Under the pieces are notes generated by a model, which saw only the letters and a list, made by a program, of their open reading frames with translations, did no database searches and was not told the origin of the DNA. Both the position numbers and the translations under genes were made by a program. A stretch of 43,205 bases of DNA from Candidatus Hemicellulosilyticus sp. P3 (GTDB lineage: Bacteria > Bacteroidota > Bacteroidia > Bacteroidales > P3). Shown here piece after piece: positions 16,548 through 25,800 of the stretch; the first letter of the stretch is position 1; each line of letters begins with the position of its first letter. Where the stretch lies: assembly GCA_001543385.1 (NCBI GenBank), contig LPNH01000018.1:1-43205 (forward strand). The letters run 5' to 3'.

Positions 16548-17822
16548 ATGCTACAGCTACAATACATCAAAGAGCACACCGACGAAATCATCTCGCGGCT
16601 GGAGATAAAAAATGTCGCCGACGCCGCAGCCCGCATCGCCGACATATTGCAGCTCGACGCCGAGCGGCGCTCCCTGCAGCAGCAGACCGACGCCGCCAAA
16701 GCCGAGCAGAACAGCATCGCCAAAGAGATCGGCCAGCTTTTCAAACAAGGCCGTGCCGACGAAGCCGCCGCGCTCAAAAACCGCACCGCCGAACTGAAGT
16801 CAGCCGAAAAAGAACTTGCCGACCGCCAAGCCGCCGTCGAAGCCGACCTTAACGCGCGGCTGATAGCGCTGCCCAATGCGCCGCACCCCAGCGTGCCGAG
16901 GGGCAAAAGCGAAGCCGACAATGTGGTCGTGGCCGAACATGGAGAGCGACCTGTGCTGCCCTCCGACGCGCTTCCCCACTGGGAGCTCTGCGCCAAATAC
17001 GACATCGTCGACTTCGAGCTGGGCAACAAAATCACCGGCGCCGGCTTCCCCGTCTACAAAGGCAAAGGCGCCCGCCTGCAGCGTGCCCTCATCAACTTCT
17101 TCCTCGACGAAGCGGCCCGTGCAGGCTACGTCGAGGTGCAGCCGCCCCTGATGGTCAACGAAGCCAGTGGATTAGGCACCGGACAGCTGCCCGACAAAGA
17201 GGGCCAGATGTACGCCATACCCCTCGACGGCTACTACATGATACCCACCGCCGAGGTCCCCATCACCAACCTCTACCGCAACACCATCGTCGCTGCCGAC
17301 AGCTTCCCCATCCGCCATGTGGGCTACAGCGAATGCTTCCGCCGCGAAGCCGGCAGCTACGGCAAAGAGGTGCGCGGCCTCAACCGCCTGCACGAATTCA
17401 GCAAAGTGGAAATCGTCGTCATCGAGCACCCCGACCGCTCGTATGAGCAGCTGGAGACCATGAAACATCATGTCGGCGGCCTGCTCGAAAAGCTGGGACT
17501 GCCCTACCACATCCTCAAGCTCTGCGGCGGCGACATCAGCTTCACCTCCGCCATGACCTTCGATTTTGAAGTCTGGAGCGCCGCCCAGCAACGCTGGCTC
17601 GAGGTGAGCTCCGTCTCCAACTTCGAGACATTCCAAGCCAACCGCATGAAACTGCGCTTCAAAGACACCGACGGCAAGATGCGCCTGGCCCACACCCTCA
17701 ACGGCAGCGCCCTGGCGCTGCCCCGCATCGTCGCCGCCCTGCTCGAAAACAACCAGACGCCCGACGGCATCGTCATGCCCGAATGCCTGCATCCCTACTT
17801 AGGATTCGACAAGATAGACTGA
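16548..17822 (+). CDS. serS: Seryl-tRNA synthetase
   Basis: The cytoplasmic enzyme (424 residues) charges tRNA-Ser with serine. Residues 1-105 form the long antiparallel coiled-coil arm that grips the tRNA (Ala/Glu/Lys-rich heptads). The class II catalytic core follows, with motif 2 around FRREAGSYGKEVRGLNRLHEF (about 265-285) and motif 3 around NGSALALPRIVAALLEN (about 385-401). TAEVPI marks the serine-binding loop. Length is normal. The 3' end of this gene plus the next 17 bases is duplicated at 21794-21882, about 4 kb downstream. Confidence 0.98.
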   Translation: MLQLQYIKEHTDEIISRLEIKNVADAAARIADILQLDAERRSLQQQTDAAKAEQNSIAKEIGQLFKQGRADEAAALKNRTAELKSAEKELADRQAAVEADLNARLIALPNAPHPSVPRGKSEADNVVVAEHGERPVLPSDALPHWELCAKYDIVDFELGNKITGAGFPVYKGKGARLQRALINFFLDEAARAGYVEVQPPLMVNEASGLGTGQLPDKEGQMYAIPLDGYYMIPTAEVPITNLYRNTIVAADSFPIRHVGYSECFRREAGSYGKEVRGLNRLHEFSKVEIVVIEHPDRSYEQLETMKHHVGGLLEKLGLPYHILKLCGGDISFTSAMTFDFEVWSAAQQRWLEVSSVSNFETFQANRMKLRFKDTDGKMRLAHTLNGSALALPRIVAALLENNQTPDGIVMPECLHPYLGFDKID

Positions 17823-17839
17823 AGCCTTCCGGCTGACAA
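17751..17839 (+). repeat. Copy 1 of 89-bp direct repeat (serS 3' end)
   Basis: This stretch covers the last 24 codons of serS and 17 bases beyond. It matches 21794-21882 in the same orientation with three mismatches. It is the original copy because it lies in the intact gene. The crcB relic begins within about 20 bases of its end. Confidence 0.9.
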
Positions 17840-17854
17840 GAAAGAGCGCGGTCG

Positions 17855-18081
17855 GCAGGCAGTCTGCTCATCGGTGTACTGCGGGGATGGATGAATCGCA
17901 CGCTGAGCGTGTCGCCAGATCTGAACTTGTTTTTATGATTAGATTCTGCGGCGGTTTCACCACATTCTCCACCTTCTCAAAAGAGAGCCTTACCCTATTG
18001 CAGTCGGGCAGCCACGGGGCGTTCACCCTCTATGCCACCGGCAGTGTCGCCATCGGCATCCCTTTACTGGCGGTAATATAA
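17855..18081 (+). pseudogene. crcB: Truncated, frameshifted crcB/fluC (fluoride channel) relic
   Basis: Two reading frames carry consecutive parts of a CrcB/Fluc fluoride channel. Frame A (from about 17855) reads AGSLLIGVLRGWMNRTLS and continues to NLF. Frame B (from 17935) reads MIRFCGGFTTFSTFSKESLT and continues through YATGSVAIGIPLLAV. GGFTTFSTFS is the strongly conserved Fluc signature at the central sodium and Phe-box region. The frames join at a run of five T (17927-17932 area); one missing T explains the shift. The N-terminal half is absent, cut off at the serS repeat, and the last helix lacks its usual end and overlaps the convergent kinase gene. The relic is not functional as it stands. 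Confidence 0.72.
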
Positions 18082-19320
18082 CTTCAACGACATCTCGAAA
18101 GCGAGCCCGCCGCCCTCCCTCAGGCTGGCCTTGATTTCTCCACCGTGGAAGCTGACCGCGTTGCGGACCACAGACAGTCCGAGGCCGCTGCCCGTGTCTT
18201 CATTCCAATCCGAGCCCGTCTTCCCCGGTATGCGGAAGAATCGCTCGAAAATTGTGCCCAGCATCTCCGGAGGTACACCTGCGCCGGTGTCATAATAGCT
18301 GCATCTGCCAGGCGATGCATTGATGTAAATCTGCGTTCCGTCGCCGGCATATTTGTAGCTGTTCTCCACCAGGTTTCTGAACACAGCATACATCAAGCTG
18401 GGGCTGCCGGTCATCAGGAGCTGTTCCGGTATGGCATTCTCCGCATTCATATTCCGGGAGGCGATTTTTTCAGCGAACTCGTCCAGCACGCTGTCGACAA
18501 TCTCCTTCAAACACAGCTCCTCCACCTGAATCATGTCGGGCGACTCCTCAATCTTGGTGACCAAGCCGATATCGCGCAGCAGGTCCGACAGGCGGAGGGT
18601 CTGCAGGTAGGCCCGCTGCGTGAAAAGCTTCCGGCGTTCTTCGTCCAAGTCTTCGCAATCGGTCAAAGCCTCCAGATAGCCTCGCAGGCTGCTGACCGGG
18701 GTCCGTAGCTCATGGGCGATATTGTGCGTCATATCCCGTTTGATCCGCTGATTGTTCCGCCGTTCGTTCTCGACGTCATGTAACGCATCCTCCAACGATT
18801 TGTAACCGCGGAGCATAGAATGCCCGATAAGGCCCAAGAACAGGAGCAACAGCAACAGTCCCACAATGGTATAGACGGTGTCGGATCGGAGGAAGTGCTT
18901 CAAATCCACCTCGTAGGGAATGGCGACACGGATAATCCTGTCCCCGGCCATCTTCGTCAAGTAGCAGTAGTCGCGCCCCTCCGTCTCGGAGTGCCGGATG
19001 GCCCAACCGGAACAGTCCTCGCGGCATTGAAGAAACTCGGGGCGTCCGCTGTGGTCGCTCGACAGTCCGGGGTCTTCGGAGTCGTACAGCACCGTCCCTT
19101 CTCTGGAAAGCAACGTGACTCGGACCTCCTCGTTGAACGACACCTGCGGTCCGAACATGGCAATCCGGTCGGCATAGCCTTCGAGCCGCGTCTTGAGAAT
19201 CAGCTTCTTGTAATTCCTTTCGCTGTGCATCTGATACAGTGATGCCGCCAACGCAAATACGCCGACCACAACGGCCATATACAAAAGCAGCTGACGTATG
19301 TAAGTCCTGTTATGCTTCAT
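18064..19320 (-). CDS. Membrane sensor histidine kinase (PhoR-like)
   Basis: The 418-residue kinase has a transmembrane segment at about 10-30, a periplasmic sensor part (about 31-148), a second membrane segment (about 149-168), then the dimerisation helix with phospho-acceptor His203 (HNIAHELRTP) and the ATPase domain. The latter shows the N box NLVENSYKYA, DTGAGVPPE, and the G2 box GSGLGLSVV. Its start overlaps the response regulator gene by 11 bases. A phosphate-sensing role is inferred from the Pho-box-like repeats and the divergent Na+/phosphate cotransporter; the sequence of the sensor part alone does not show it. Its 3' end overlaps the crcB relic tail to tail. Confidence 0.92.
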   Translation of the reverse strand: MKHNRTYIRQLLLYMAVVVGVFALAASLYQMHSERNYKKLILKTRLEGYADRIAMFGPQVSFNEEVRVTLLSREGTVLYDSEDPGLSSDHSGRPEFLQCREDCSGWAIRHSETEGRDYCYLTKMAGDRIIRVAIPYEVDLKHFLRSDTVYTIVGLLLLLLFLGLIGHSMLRGYKSLEDALHDVENERRNNQRIKRDMTHNIAHELRTPVSSLRGYLEALTDCEDLDEERRKLFTQRAYLQTLRLSDLLRDIGLVTKIEESPDMIQVEELCLKEIVDSVLDEFAEKIASRNMNAENAIPEQLLMTGSPSLMYAVFRNLVENSYKYAGDGTQIYINASPGRCSYYDTGAGVPPEMLGTIFERFFRIPGKTGSDWNEDTGSGLGLSVVRNAVSFHGGEIKASLREGGGLAFEMSLKLYYRQ

Positions 19321-19978
19321 ACTTCAATCCATAACCGAAGCCCACCCGGCTAATCAACAGCCCCTTGTGGACATCCAGCTTCGACCGGATGTGAGCGATG
19401 TGGACATCAACAGTCCGGTCGATTACATAAGGCGCGTCCAGCCATAGTGCCTTGATAATCTGGCTTCGTGTAAAAAGGGTGCCCTGATGCTGAATCAAGA
19501 AAGTCAGTATCTCATACTCTTTTCTCGAAAACAGCACCTCCGCCCCGTCGAGGAACACCTTTTCCATATCCAGGTCAATCGTCAGCGGCCCGCATGAAAC
19601 TGACCCCGAACAGCCGGGGGTGGACCTTTTCAAGACAGCGCCGATACGTGCCAGCAGTTCCGCTGTAGAGAACGGCTTGCCCATATAGTCGTCGCCGCCC
19701 GAAGCAAAGCCGGAGAGGAGGTCCTCCTCAGAGGACCGGGCTGTCAAGAAAATAACAGGAGTCTTGTAACCCTTCTCCCGTAACACCGATGCAAACTCAT
19801 AGCCGGACATCCCCGGCAGCATCACGTCCAGCAGAATCAGCCGGGTCCGGTCGGACACCAGCTCCAATCCAGCCTCGGCGCTGCCCGCCTGAACGGTCTT
19901 GTAGCCAGCCCGTTCAAGGCTAAACTCCAAAATCTTCCTGAGGTCGACATCATCCTCGACTATCAATACTTCAACCAT
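19310..19978 (-). CDS. OmpR/PhoB-type response regulator
   Basis: The 222-residue regulator has a receiver domain with acidic residues (VEDD), phospho-acceptor Asp51 (LILLDVMLPG), and the conserved Lys101 (KPFS). A winged-helix DNA-binding domain of OmpR/PhoB type follows (ILTFLIQHQGTLFTRSQI ... VDVHIAHIRSKL). The frame continues upstream to 19993, but the ATG at 19978 gives the standard start MVEVLIVEDD. The -7 box of its promoter ends only 4 bases upstream of that ATG, so the mRNA may be leaderless. It probably binds the 11-base-spaced TTAACA repeats next to it, controlling itself and the divergent cotransporter. Confidence 0.93.
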   Translation of the reverse strand: MVEVLIVEDDVDLRKILEFSLERAGYKTVQAGSAEAGLELVSDRTRLILLDVMLPGMSGYEFASVLREKGYKTPVIFLTARSSEEDLLSGFASGGDDYMGKPFSTAELLARIGAVLKRSTPGCSGSVSCGPLTIDLDMEKVFLDGAEVLFSRKEYEILTFLIQHQGTLFTRSQIIKALWLDAPYVIDRTVDVHIAHIRSKLDVHKGLLISRVGFGYGLKYEA

Positions 19979-19982
19979 ACTG

Positions 19983-20014
19983 CAAAGGTACACATTATAA
20001 CTGCCGCCCCCAAA
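19983..20014 (-). promoter_or_regulatory. Response regulator promoter, very close to the start codon
   Basis: On the minus strand TTTG is at 20014-20011, then 20 bases, then TACCTTTG at 19990-19983. The match is complete. Transcription should begin at or within a few bases of the ATG at 19978. Confidence 0.8.
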
Positions 20015-20017
20015 CCC

Positions 20018-20056
20018 TTAACAAAAACTTAACTGACATTTAATAAACACTTAACA
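20018..20056. promoter_or_regulatory. Four TTAACA-like direct repeats at 11-base spacing (Pho-box-like operator)
   Basis: The hexamers TTAACA, TTAACT, TTAATA and TTAACA start at 20018, 20029, 20040 and 20051, exactly 11 bases apart. OmpR/PhoB-family regulators bind tandem repeats at this period, and the Bacillus PhoP box has the same TTAACA hexamer with 5-base spacers. The array lies between the divergent regulator and cotransporter genes, just upstream of the regulator's -33 box and over the -33 region of the cotransporter, fitting an activator site. Confidence 0.75.
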
Positions 20057-20093
20057 TCATCTATGTTTTTTTGCATCCGGTTAATAATACACT

Positions 20094-21767
20094 ATGATTC
20101 TGCAAATCTTCAATCTGCTCGGCGCCCTGGCGCTGTTCCTCTACGGGATGAACCTGATGTGCACCGGCATACAGAAAGCGACCGGCAACCGGCTCCGCTC
20201 CCTGCTCAAGACCATGACATCCAAACCCGTCAAGGGTGTCTTCACCGGCTTTGGCATCACTGCCATCATCCAGTCATCCAGTGCAACGACCGTGCTGGTG
20301 GTCAGTTTCGTAAGTGCAGGCCTGATCACGCTGGGCCAAGCCATCGGTGTCATCATGGGCGCGAACATCGGGACGACAGTCACCGCCTGGGTCATCGCCA
20401 TCTTCGGGTTCAAATTCGATATCGCCAGTCTGTCGGTGCCGTTCTTCCTCTTGGGTTTCGTCTTGACGCAGATGAAAAAAGACAAACTCCGTCATCTGGG
20501 GAGCTTTGTCATCGGTTTTTCGCTGTTGTTTATAGGGCTGTCGCTCATCAAATCCTCCGTCCCGGACCTCAAAGACTCGCCGGAAGCGCTGGCCTTCATC
20601 CAGAGCTGGAGCCACCTCGGCTTTGCAAGCGTTTTGCTCTCCGTCCTGCTCGGCTCCGTGCTCACCCTCGTCCTGCAATCCTCCAGCGCAACCATGGCCA
20701 TCACCCTCATCATGCTCAGCCAGCAATGGATTACCTTTGACATGGGAGCCGCCATGGTGCTGGGCGAAAACATCGGGACCACCATCACCGCCAATGTCGC
20801 CGCCGCGATGGGCAGCACCGAAGCGCGCCGGGCCGCCCTCGCCCACACCATCTTCAACGTCTTCGGCGTCTTGTGGGCACTTGTCCTGTTCCGACCTTTC
20901 CTCGCCCTGGACCGCGCCGCCGTCAGCCTGATAGGCGACTTCAACCCACTCATGGGCTTGTCGATGTTCCATACGCTGTTCAACATCATCAACACCGTCA
21001 TCCTGATTGGATTCACCTCCAAAATCGAAACGTTGGTGTCAAGAATCATCCCCGACAAAGAAACCCGTCAGGAAGAAGTGAAGCACCTGCGTTATATCAG
21101 CGCCGGTCCGGTGCCCACCCCGGAGCTAGGCGCCCAGCAGGCCCTGCTCGAAACCATCCACTTTGCCTCCATATCCCAACGGGAGGTCGATATAATAGGC
21201 GAGGCCGTCCGTAATCTGGAGACCAAAGACTTCGAGGTGTCGCGGACACGGCTGGTCAAATACGAATGCATTGCAGACAAAATTGAGCATGAAATCGCCG
21301 CCTTCCTGAGCTCGCTGACGGAAAACGACACCAGCCAGCACACCTCCCTGCTCACAAAATCCCTGTTCCGGATTATCTCCGAGCTAGAGAGTCTGGGCGA
21401 CAGCGGCGAATGCATCAGCCGTATCCTCCTCCGAATCAAAGAACGCGGCGACAGCCTGAGCCCGGAACGGAAAGACGGCATCACGCAAATGCTCTCCGCC
21501 CTGCAGAAAGCCTACAACACCATGCTCTTTAACCTGAAAGCCATTGACAACGACAGGCAACACATAGATTTGCACCAAGCCATCGAAGACGAACGTGCCG
21601 TCAACCAGTTGCGGGACCAGCTGCGGGACAAAGAATATGCCCGAATCGAGAGTGGCGACGGGCTCTATGCCGGCAGCACCCTTTATCTCGATGTCATTGC
21701 CGAACTTGAGCGGATGGGAGATTATCTCATCAACATCTCGCAGGCCGTTCAACGGGCCAACCCTTGA
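20094..21767 (+). CDS. Na+/phosphate cotransporter with C-terminal PhoU-like domain
   Basis: The 557-residue membrane protein belongs to the NptA/YjbB group of type II Na+/Pi cotransporters. Two inverted-topology repeats each hold the QSSSAT signature (from Q60 and Q195), flanked by GANIGTT and GENIGTT loops. Residues about 335-557 are cytoplasmic and helical, with acidic PhoU-like bundles (RIISELESLGDSGECISRI, VIAELERMGDYLINIS). Such transporters import or, in some bacteria, export phosphate. The promoter has no good -33 box, only a T-rich -7-like TTTTTTTG at 20066-20073, and the Pho-box-like repeats cover the -33 position. This suggests activation by the divergent response regulator. Confidence 0.93.
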   Translation: MILQIFNLLGALALFLYGMNLMCTGIQKATGNRLRSLLKTMTSKPVKGVFTGFGITAIIQSSSATTVLVVSFVSAGLITLGQAIGVIMGANIGTTVTAWVIAIFGFKFDIASLSVPFFLLGFVLTQMKKDKLRHLGSFVIGFSLLFIGLSLIKSSVPDLKDSPEALAFIQSWSHLGFASVLLSVLLGSVLTLVLQSSSATMAITLIMLSQQWITFDMGAAMVLGENIGTTITANVAAAMGSTEARRAALAHTIFNVFGVLWALVLFRPFLALDRAAVSLIGDFNPLMGLSMFHTLFNIINTVILIGFTSKIETLVSRIIPDKETRQEEVKHLRYISAGPVPTPELGAQQALLETIHFASISQREVDIIGEAVRNLETKDFEVSRTRLVKYECIADKIEHEIAAFLSSLTENDTSQHTSLLTKSLFRIISELESLGDSGECISRILLRIKERGDSLSPERKDGITQMLSALQKAYNTMLFNLKAIDNDRQHIDLHQAIEDERAVNQLRDQLRDKEYARIESGDGLYAGSTLYLDVIAELERMGDYLINISQAVQRANP

Positions 21768-21793
21768 CGGGCGCCTCGCGACCGCTAAAAGAC

Positions 21794-21882
21794 AACCGGA
21801 CACCCGACGGCATCGTCATGCCCGGATGCCTGCATCCCTACTTAGGATTCGACAAGATAGACTGAAGCCTTCCGGCTGACAA
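21794..21882 (+). repeat. Copy 2 of 89-bp direct repeat (serS 3' tail fragment)
   Basis: The stretch repeats 17751-17839 in the same orientation with three mismatches, and includes the serS stop codon and 17 bases after it, but no gene upstream. It begins 27 bases after the cotransporter stop and ends next to a perfect terminator hairpin, which may be the original serS terminator. Confidence 0.9.
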
Positions 21883-21883
21883 C

Positions 21884-21925
21884 ATACAAAGAGCAGGCGC
21901 ACCGCGGTGCGCCTGCTCTTTGTAT
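21884..21925. terminator. Perfect 20-bp hairpin between convergent genes
   Basis: Arms 21884-21903 and 21906-21925 are perfectly complementary around a 2-base loop; the outer ends are ATACAAAG and CTTTGTAT. It separates the cotransporter side from the convergent outer-membrane protein gene and can act on both strands. Confidence 0.75.
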
Positions 21926-21945
21926 CTATACGTGGAAACGGAAAC

Positions 21946-22668
21946 TTAGAAATGGAAAGCCACCTTCAGCGCCAACGCATTGATGCGGCGGTACTCCGCC
22001 CTGGCGTTGTTGGCAGCCCTGGCAAAGCCCGGCACACCCGGCTGCTCCGTGCGTTTTTCGTTGAAGTCAAACGCATGCTTGCCCAAGCCGTAATAAGTCA
22101 CGCCCACACTCACCATGCTTCCGATATAGGCACCCACGCCAAACTGCCATGCCGTGGCGGCGCTGGATTTGAAAACATAGTAAGGTTTGCTTCCGTCGTC
22201 CGACCATCCCTCGCGGCAAGGCAGGAACCAGTCGATGCCAAAGCCCAGATCCGCATAAGGCTTGACCATCGGCAACAGGTCATGGCGGAACTGCAGACCC
22301 ACCATCAGCGGCACATTGCGGTAGCGGGGGTCCTTGCTACGGGCATCGTCAAAGATGTCGCGGTTGTCGCCACCGATGCGGTTCCAGAAAAAGCCCACCT
22401 CGGCAAAGGGCATCAAATCGCCCACCAACACATCGAACGACTTGCCCAAACGGTAGCTGACACCGATACCCAACGAGGCATCCTTGCCGATTTGCGAACG
22501 GTCGAACACCGGCACCGACTCGCTGTTCACCGTCACAGACTTGGCAAACGAGCCCGTGGGCATCACGCCCACCAACGACACCGAATGAGAAAACCCCAGC
22601 AACTGGGCGTGCAACGGGGCTGCGGCCAGCATCAGCGCGGCCAATAGCGACACAAACTTTCTTTTCAT
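21946..22668 (-). CDS. Outer-membrane beta-barrel protein (PorT/OmpA-barrel-like)
   Basis: The protein has 240 residues with a signal peptide (MKRKFVSLLAALMLAAAPLHAQ). Alternating hydrophobic strands with Gly/aromatic pattern (VGVMPTG, GIGVSYRLG, LMVGLQFRHD, YADLGFGIDW, GAYIGSMVSVGVTYYGLG) and a last strand ending in Phe (LKVAFHF) show an outer-membrane barrel of 8 to 10 strands. The ATG at 22668 is chosen because it begins the signal peptide; a Met four residues earlier is possible. A good promoter is upstream. No substrate or partner can be inferred. Confidence 0.85.
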   Translation of the reverse strand: MKRKFVSLLAALMLAAAPLHAQLLGFSHSVSLVGVMPTGSFAKSVTVNSESVPVFDRSQIGKDASLGIGVSYRLGKSFDVLVGDLMPFAEVGFFWNRIGGDNRDIFDDARSKDPRYRNVPLMVGLQFRHDLLPMVKPYADLGFGIDWFLPCREGWSDDGSKPYYVFKSSAATAWQFGVGAYIGSMVSVGVTYYGLGKHAFDFNEKRTEQPGVPGFARAANNARAEYRRINALALKVAFHF

Positions 22669-22700
22669 AGTTACAGACATAATTCAAATTATTATGTCTG

Positions 22701-22731
22701 CAAAGATAGACACAATCCCACAATCAACAAA
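22701..22731 (-). promoter_or_regulatory. Promoter of outer-membrane protein gene
   Basis: Minus-strand TTTG at 22731-22728, 19 bases, then TATCTTTG at 22708-22701. Spacing and boxes match the Bacteroidota consensus. Confidence 0.7.
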
Positions 22732-22747
22732 AAATAAGTATATAAAA

Positions 22748-22779
22748 TTTGCAAAAAAATATTATTTTTCATTCCTTTG
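22748..22779 (+). promoter_or_regulatory. Promoter of the large oxidoreductase gene
   Basis: TTTG at 22748-22751, 20 bases, and TTCCTTTG at 22772-22779 (one mismatch to TAnnTTTG). The ATG at 22815 is 35 bases downstream. It is divergent from the outer-membrane protein promoter. Confidence 0.6.
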
Positions 22780-22814
22780 CACAAAATATATTAACACCCT
22801 TGACCGCAAAAACC

Positions 22815-25800
22815 ATGCACCCGATTCTCCACCACCCCGTGCTCGACATTCCGGAGCGTGAGACCGTCACCTTCACCTACAACGGGCAACGCATCGTCGC
22901 TCGCAAAGGCTACACCCTTGCCGCCGCCCTGCACCAAGCCGGGCACCCTGTCCACAGCCACAGTCTCGACGGCCGCGGACGCAGCCTGGAATGCGGAATC
23001 GGCAAGTGCGGAGCCTGCGAGATGCTCGTCGACGGTGTTGTGCGCCGCATCTGCATCACCCCCGTCGACGGCGTGCACGAGGTGCGCGAACTCGACCGCG
23101 AGCTGCCCGCTCCCGGCCTTGCGGACGCCGCCCCCGTGCACCACGTCTACAAAACCCGTGTCGCCATTGTCGGCGCCGGGCCCGCCGGCCTTGCCTGCCG
23201 CGAGCAACTGCGGGCCTTCGGCATCGACTGCCTGGTTGTCGACAGCAACAGCAGCGTCGGCGGCCAATTCAACATGCAGACCCATCGATTCTTCTTCTTC
23301 GAGCAAGAGCGCCGTTTCGGCGGGTTGCGCGGCTTCGACATAGCCCGCCGGCTTGCCGGCGACGACCGCGACGGCATTCTCAACGGCTACACCGTCTGGG
23401 ACATCCTCGAAGGCGGCCGTCTCGCCCTCAAAAACCTCATCGGCGGCGATCTCGCCTACATCGACGCCGACCATCTCGTCGTCGCCACCGGCGCCGTGCC
23501 TTTCATGCCGCCCTTCGAAAACGACGACCTGCCCGGTGTCTACACCGCCGCCGTCTTCCAGAAGATGATGAACCAGGAGCACACCCTCCTCGGTCGCCGC
23601 GTGCTCACCGTCGGAGCCGGCAACATCGGCTATCTGACCTCTTACCAAGCCATGCAGGCCGGCGCCGACATCCGCGCCATCATCGAAGCCATGCCGCGCG
23701 AAGGCGGGTTCCCCGTGCAGGCCAACCGTGTGCGCCGTTTAGCCATCCCCGTCATGACAGGCTACACCCTGCTCCGCGCCATCCCCAACGCCGACCGCAC
23801 CGGCGTCACCGGCGCACTCATCGCCCGTTGCAAGGACTTCCGTCCCGTCGCCGGCACCGAACGCATCCTCGACGGCATCGACCTCATCAACATCTGCACC
23901 GGGCTCACCCCCGACGACCAGCTGCTGGTCAAAGGGCGACTCATCTTCGGCGCACGCTGCCACGGAGCCGGCGACGCCATCCGCATCGGCGAGGGCACCA
24001 GCGCGGTGTTGCGCGGCCGCCAGGTGGCCTACGAAGTAGCCCAGGCCCTTGGCGTCCGCCACGACTACGACGACTATCTGGACCTGTCGCGCCGCTACAT
24101 CGACTCCCAGCAGCGCCCCGTGCCCGTCCGGCAGCAGCCCCTGCTCCCCGACGGAGGGCGGATGAAAACCAAACCCTTCGTCGTAGCCGACTGCCTCTAT
24201 GGATTTGCCTGCAACCCCTGCACCTTCGCCTGCCCGCAACGGGCCATCAGCAAAGCCGACACCCGTTCGGCACCCGTAATCGACTACAACCTCTGCGTCG
24301 GCTGCATGGAATGTGTACACCAATGCCCCGGCCTGGCCATCTTTGGCTACGACCTTGACAAACGGCTGTGCTACCTGCCCGTCGAATACGATGTCGCCGA
24401 CGGTGCCGCCGTCCATTTGGTCGACAACCAGGGGCAGCGCATCGGCGACGGCACCGTGGAGCGTGTCATCCACAAGCCCGGCAAGACCCACATCGCGCGC
24501 GTCAGTGTGCAGCGGGGCCCGAGTGCCATGACCGACATCAAAGGCTTCATCCCCGTCGACCGCTATCCCGAACCGCTGGTTCTGTCGGACCCGTCCGGTC
24601 CTGCAGGCAAAACCTACATCTGTCACTGCGAAGACATCACCGACGAAGCCATCCTGACAGCCGTCGGCGAACGGGACTACATCTCCGTTGACGAGCTGAA
24701 ACACATCACCCGCATGGGCATGGGCCCCTGCCGCGGCAAGCGCTGCATCGCCCGGGCCCGTCTGCTGCTGCAGCGCCACGACATCGAACTCACCGGCGAA
24801 GCCACCCCCCGCGCCCCGCTCTCCACCCAGGTGACACTGGGCGACCTCTACCGCGAAAGCCGGCGGGAGCGTTACATCTTCGCCACCGCCCATGGAGTGA
24901 AAGAGCGCCGCGTCGAGGTGCTTATCGCCGGCGGCGGCATCGCCGGCAGCGCCCTCTTCCGCTACTTTGCCGAAGCCGGACGCCGACCCGTGCTGCTCAA
25001 CTACGGCCGCGGCGCCTCGTGGCGCAACATCAGCGGCGGCCGGCCCGCTTTTTCCAACCCCGACATCGCCGACATCGCCGCCCACAACCACGAAATATTC
25101 AAGGAGATACAGCAGCGCTACAACATCAACTACGCCCCCACGCGCTACGTCAACCTCGTCCACGACGACGCCACCTACCGCGCCCTCGACGCCTCGCGGG
25201 CCTGGAGCGACGCCTACATGGTGGAGCGCAAAGATTTCCGCCGCGAGATCTCGCCGCTGTGGGACGACAGCCGCGACACCTACAGCCATGCCCTCATTAC
25301 GCGCGACTGCTGGCAAGCCACCCCCGGACGTGTCGTCGACTATCTGCGTCGATTAGCCTTGCAGCAAGGCGGCACACTCCACGAAGACAGCGAGCTGCTC
25401 CACGTCGGCCGCGTCGACGGCGGCTACGAAGCCTGGGGGCGCCTGCACGACGGCAGCCACATCCGCTACCGTTGCGACCACTTTGTCAACGCCATGGGCT
25501 GGGGCGCCGAGAAGTTCTGCGACATGCTCGGCCTCGACACCGGGCTCTACCCCGTCAAACACCAAGCCTTCATCTCCCGCCGCCTGCCCCTGCTCGGTGC
25601 CGGCGGCGCCCCGCTCGACATGGTCATCGACCGCCGGCGCTACAAAGGCTTCAGCGCTGTCTACGGACAACAGTTCGCCCACACCGGACAAATCATCGGC
25701 TGCGCCTCGCCCGACAGCGACGCCTACGAGTCGCGCCAACCGCTGCAGCACAACAGCCAGGCCTTCCTCGAAATCGTCAGCGAAATCTTTGCCCAATGGA

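Noticed and set aside
22749..22814. TTG start for the large oxidoreductase
   Set aside because: It falls in the -33 TTTG box; the ATG at 22815 gives the conserved N-terminus.
23739..25316. Long antisense open frame (525 codons) over the oxidoreductase gene
   Set aside because: Low-complexity, Val/Asp/Gly/Ala-rich product with no motif; explained by the GC-rich codon bias of the real gene on the other strand.
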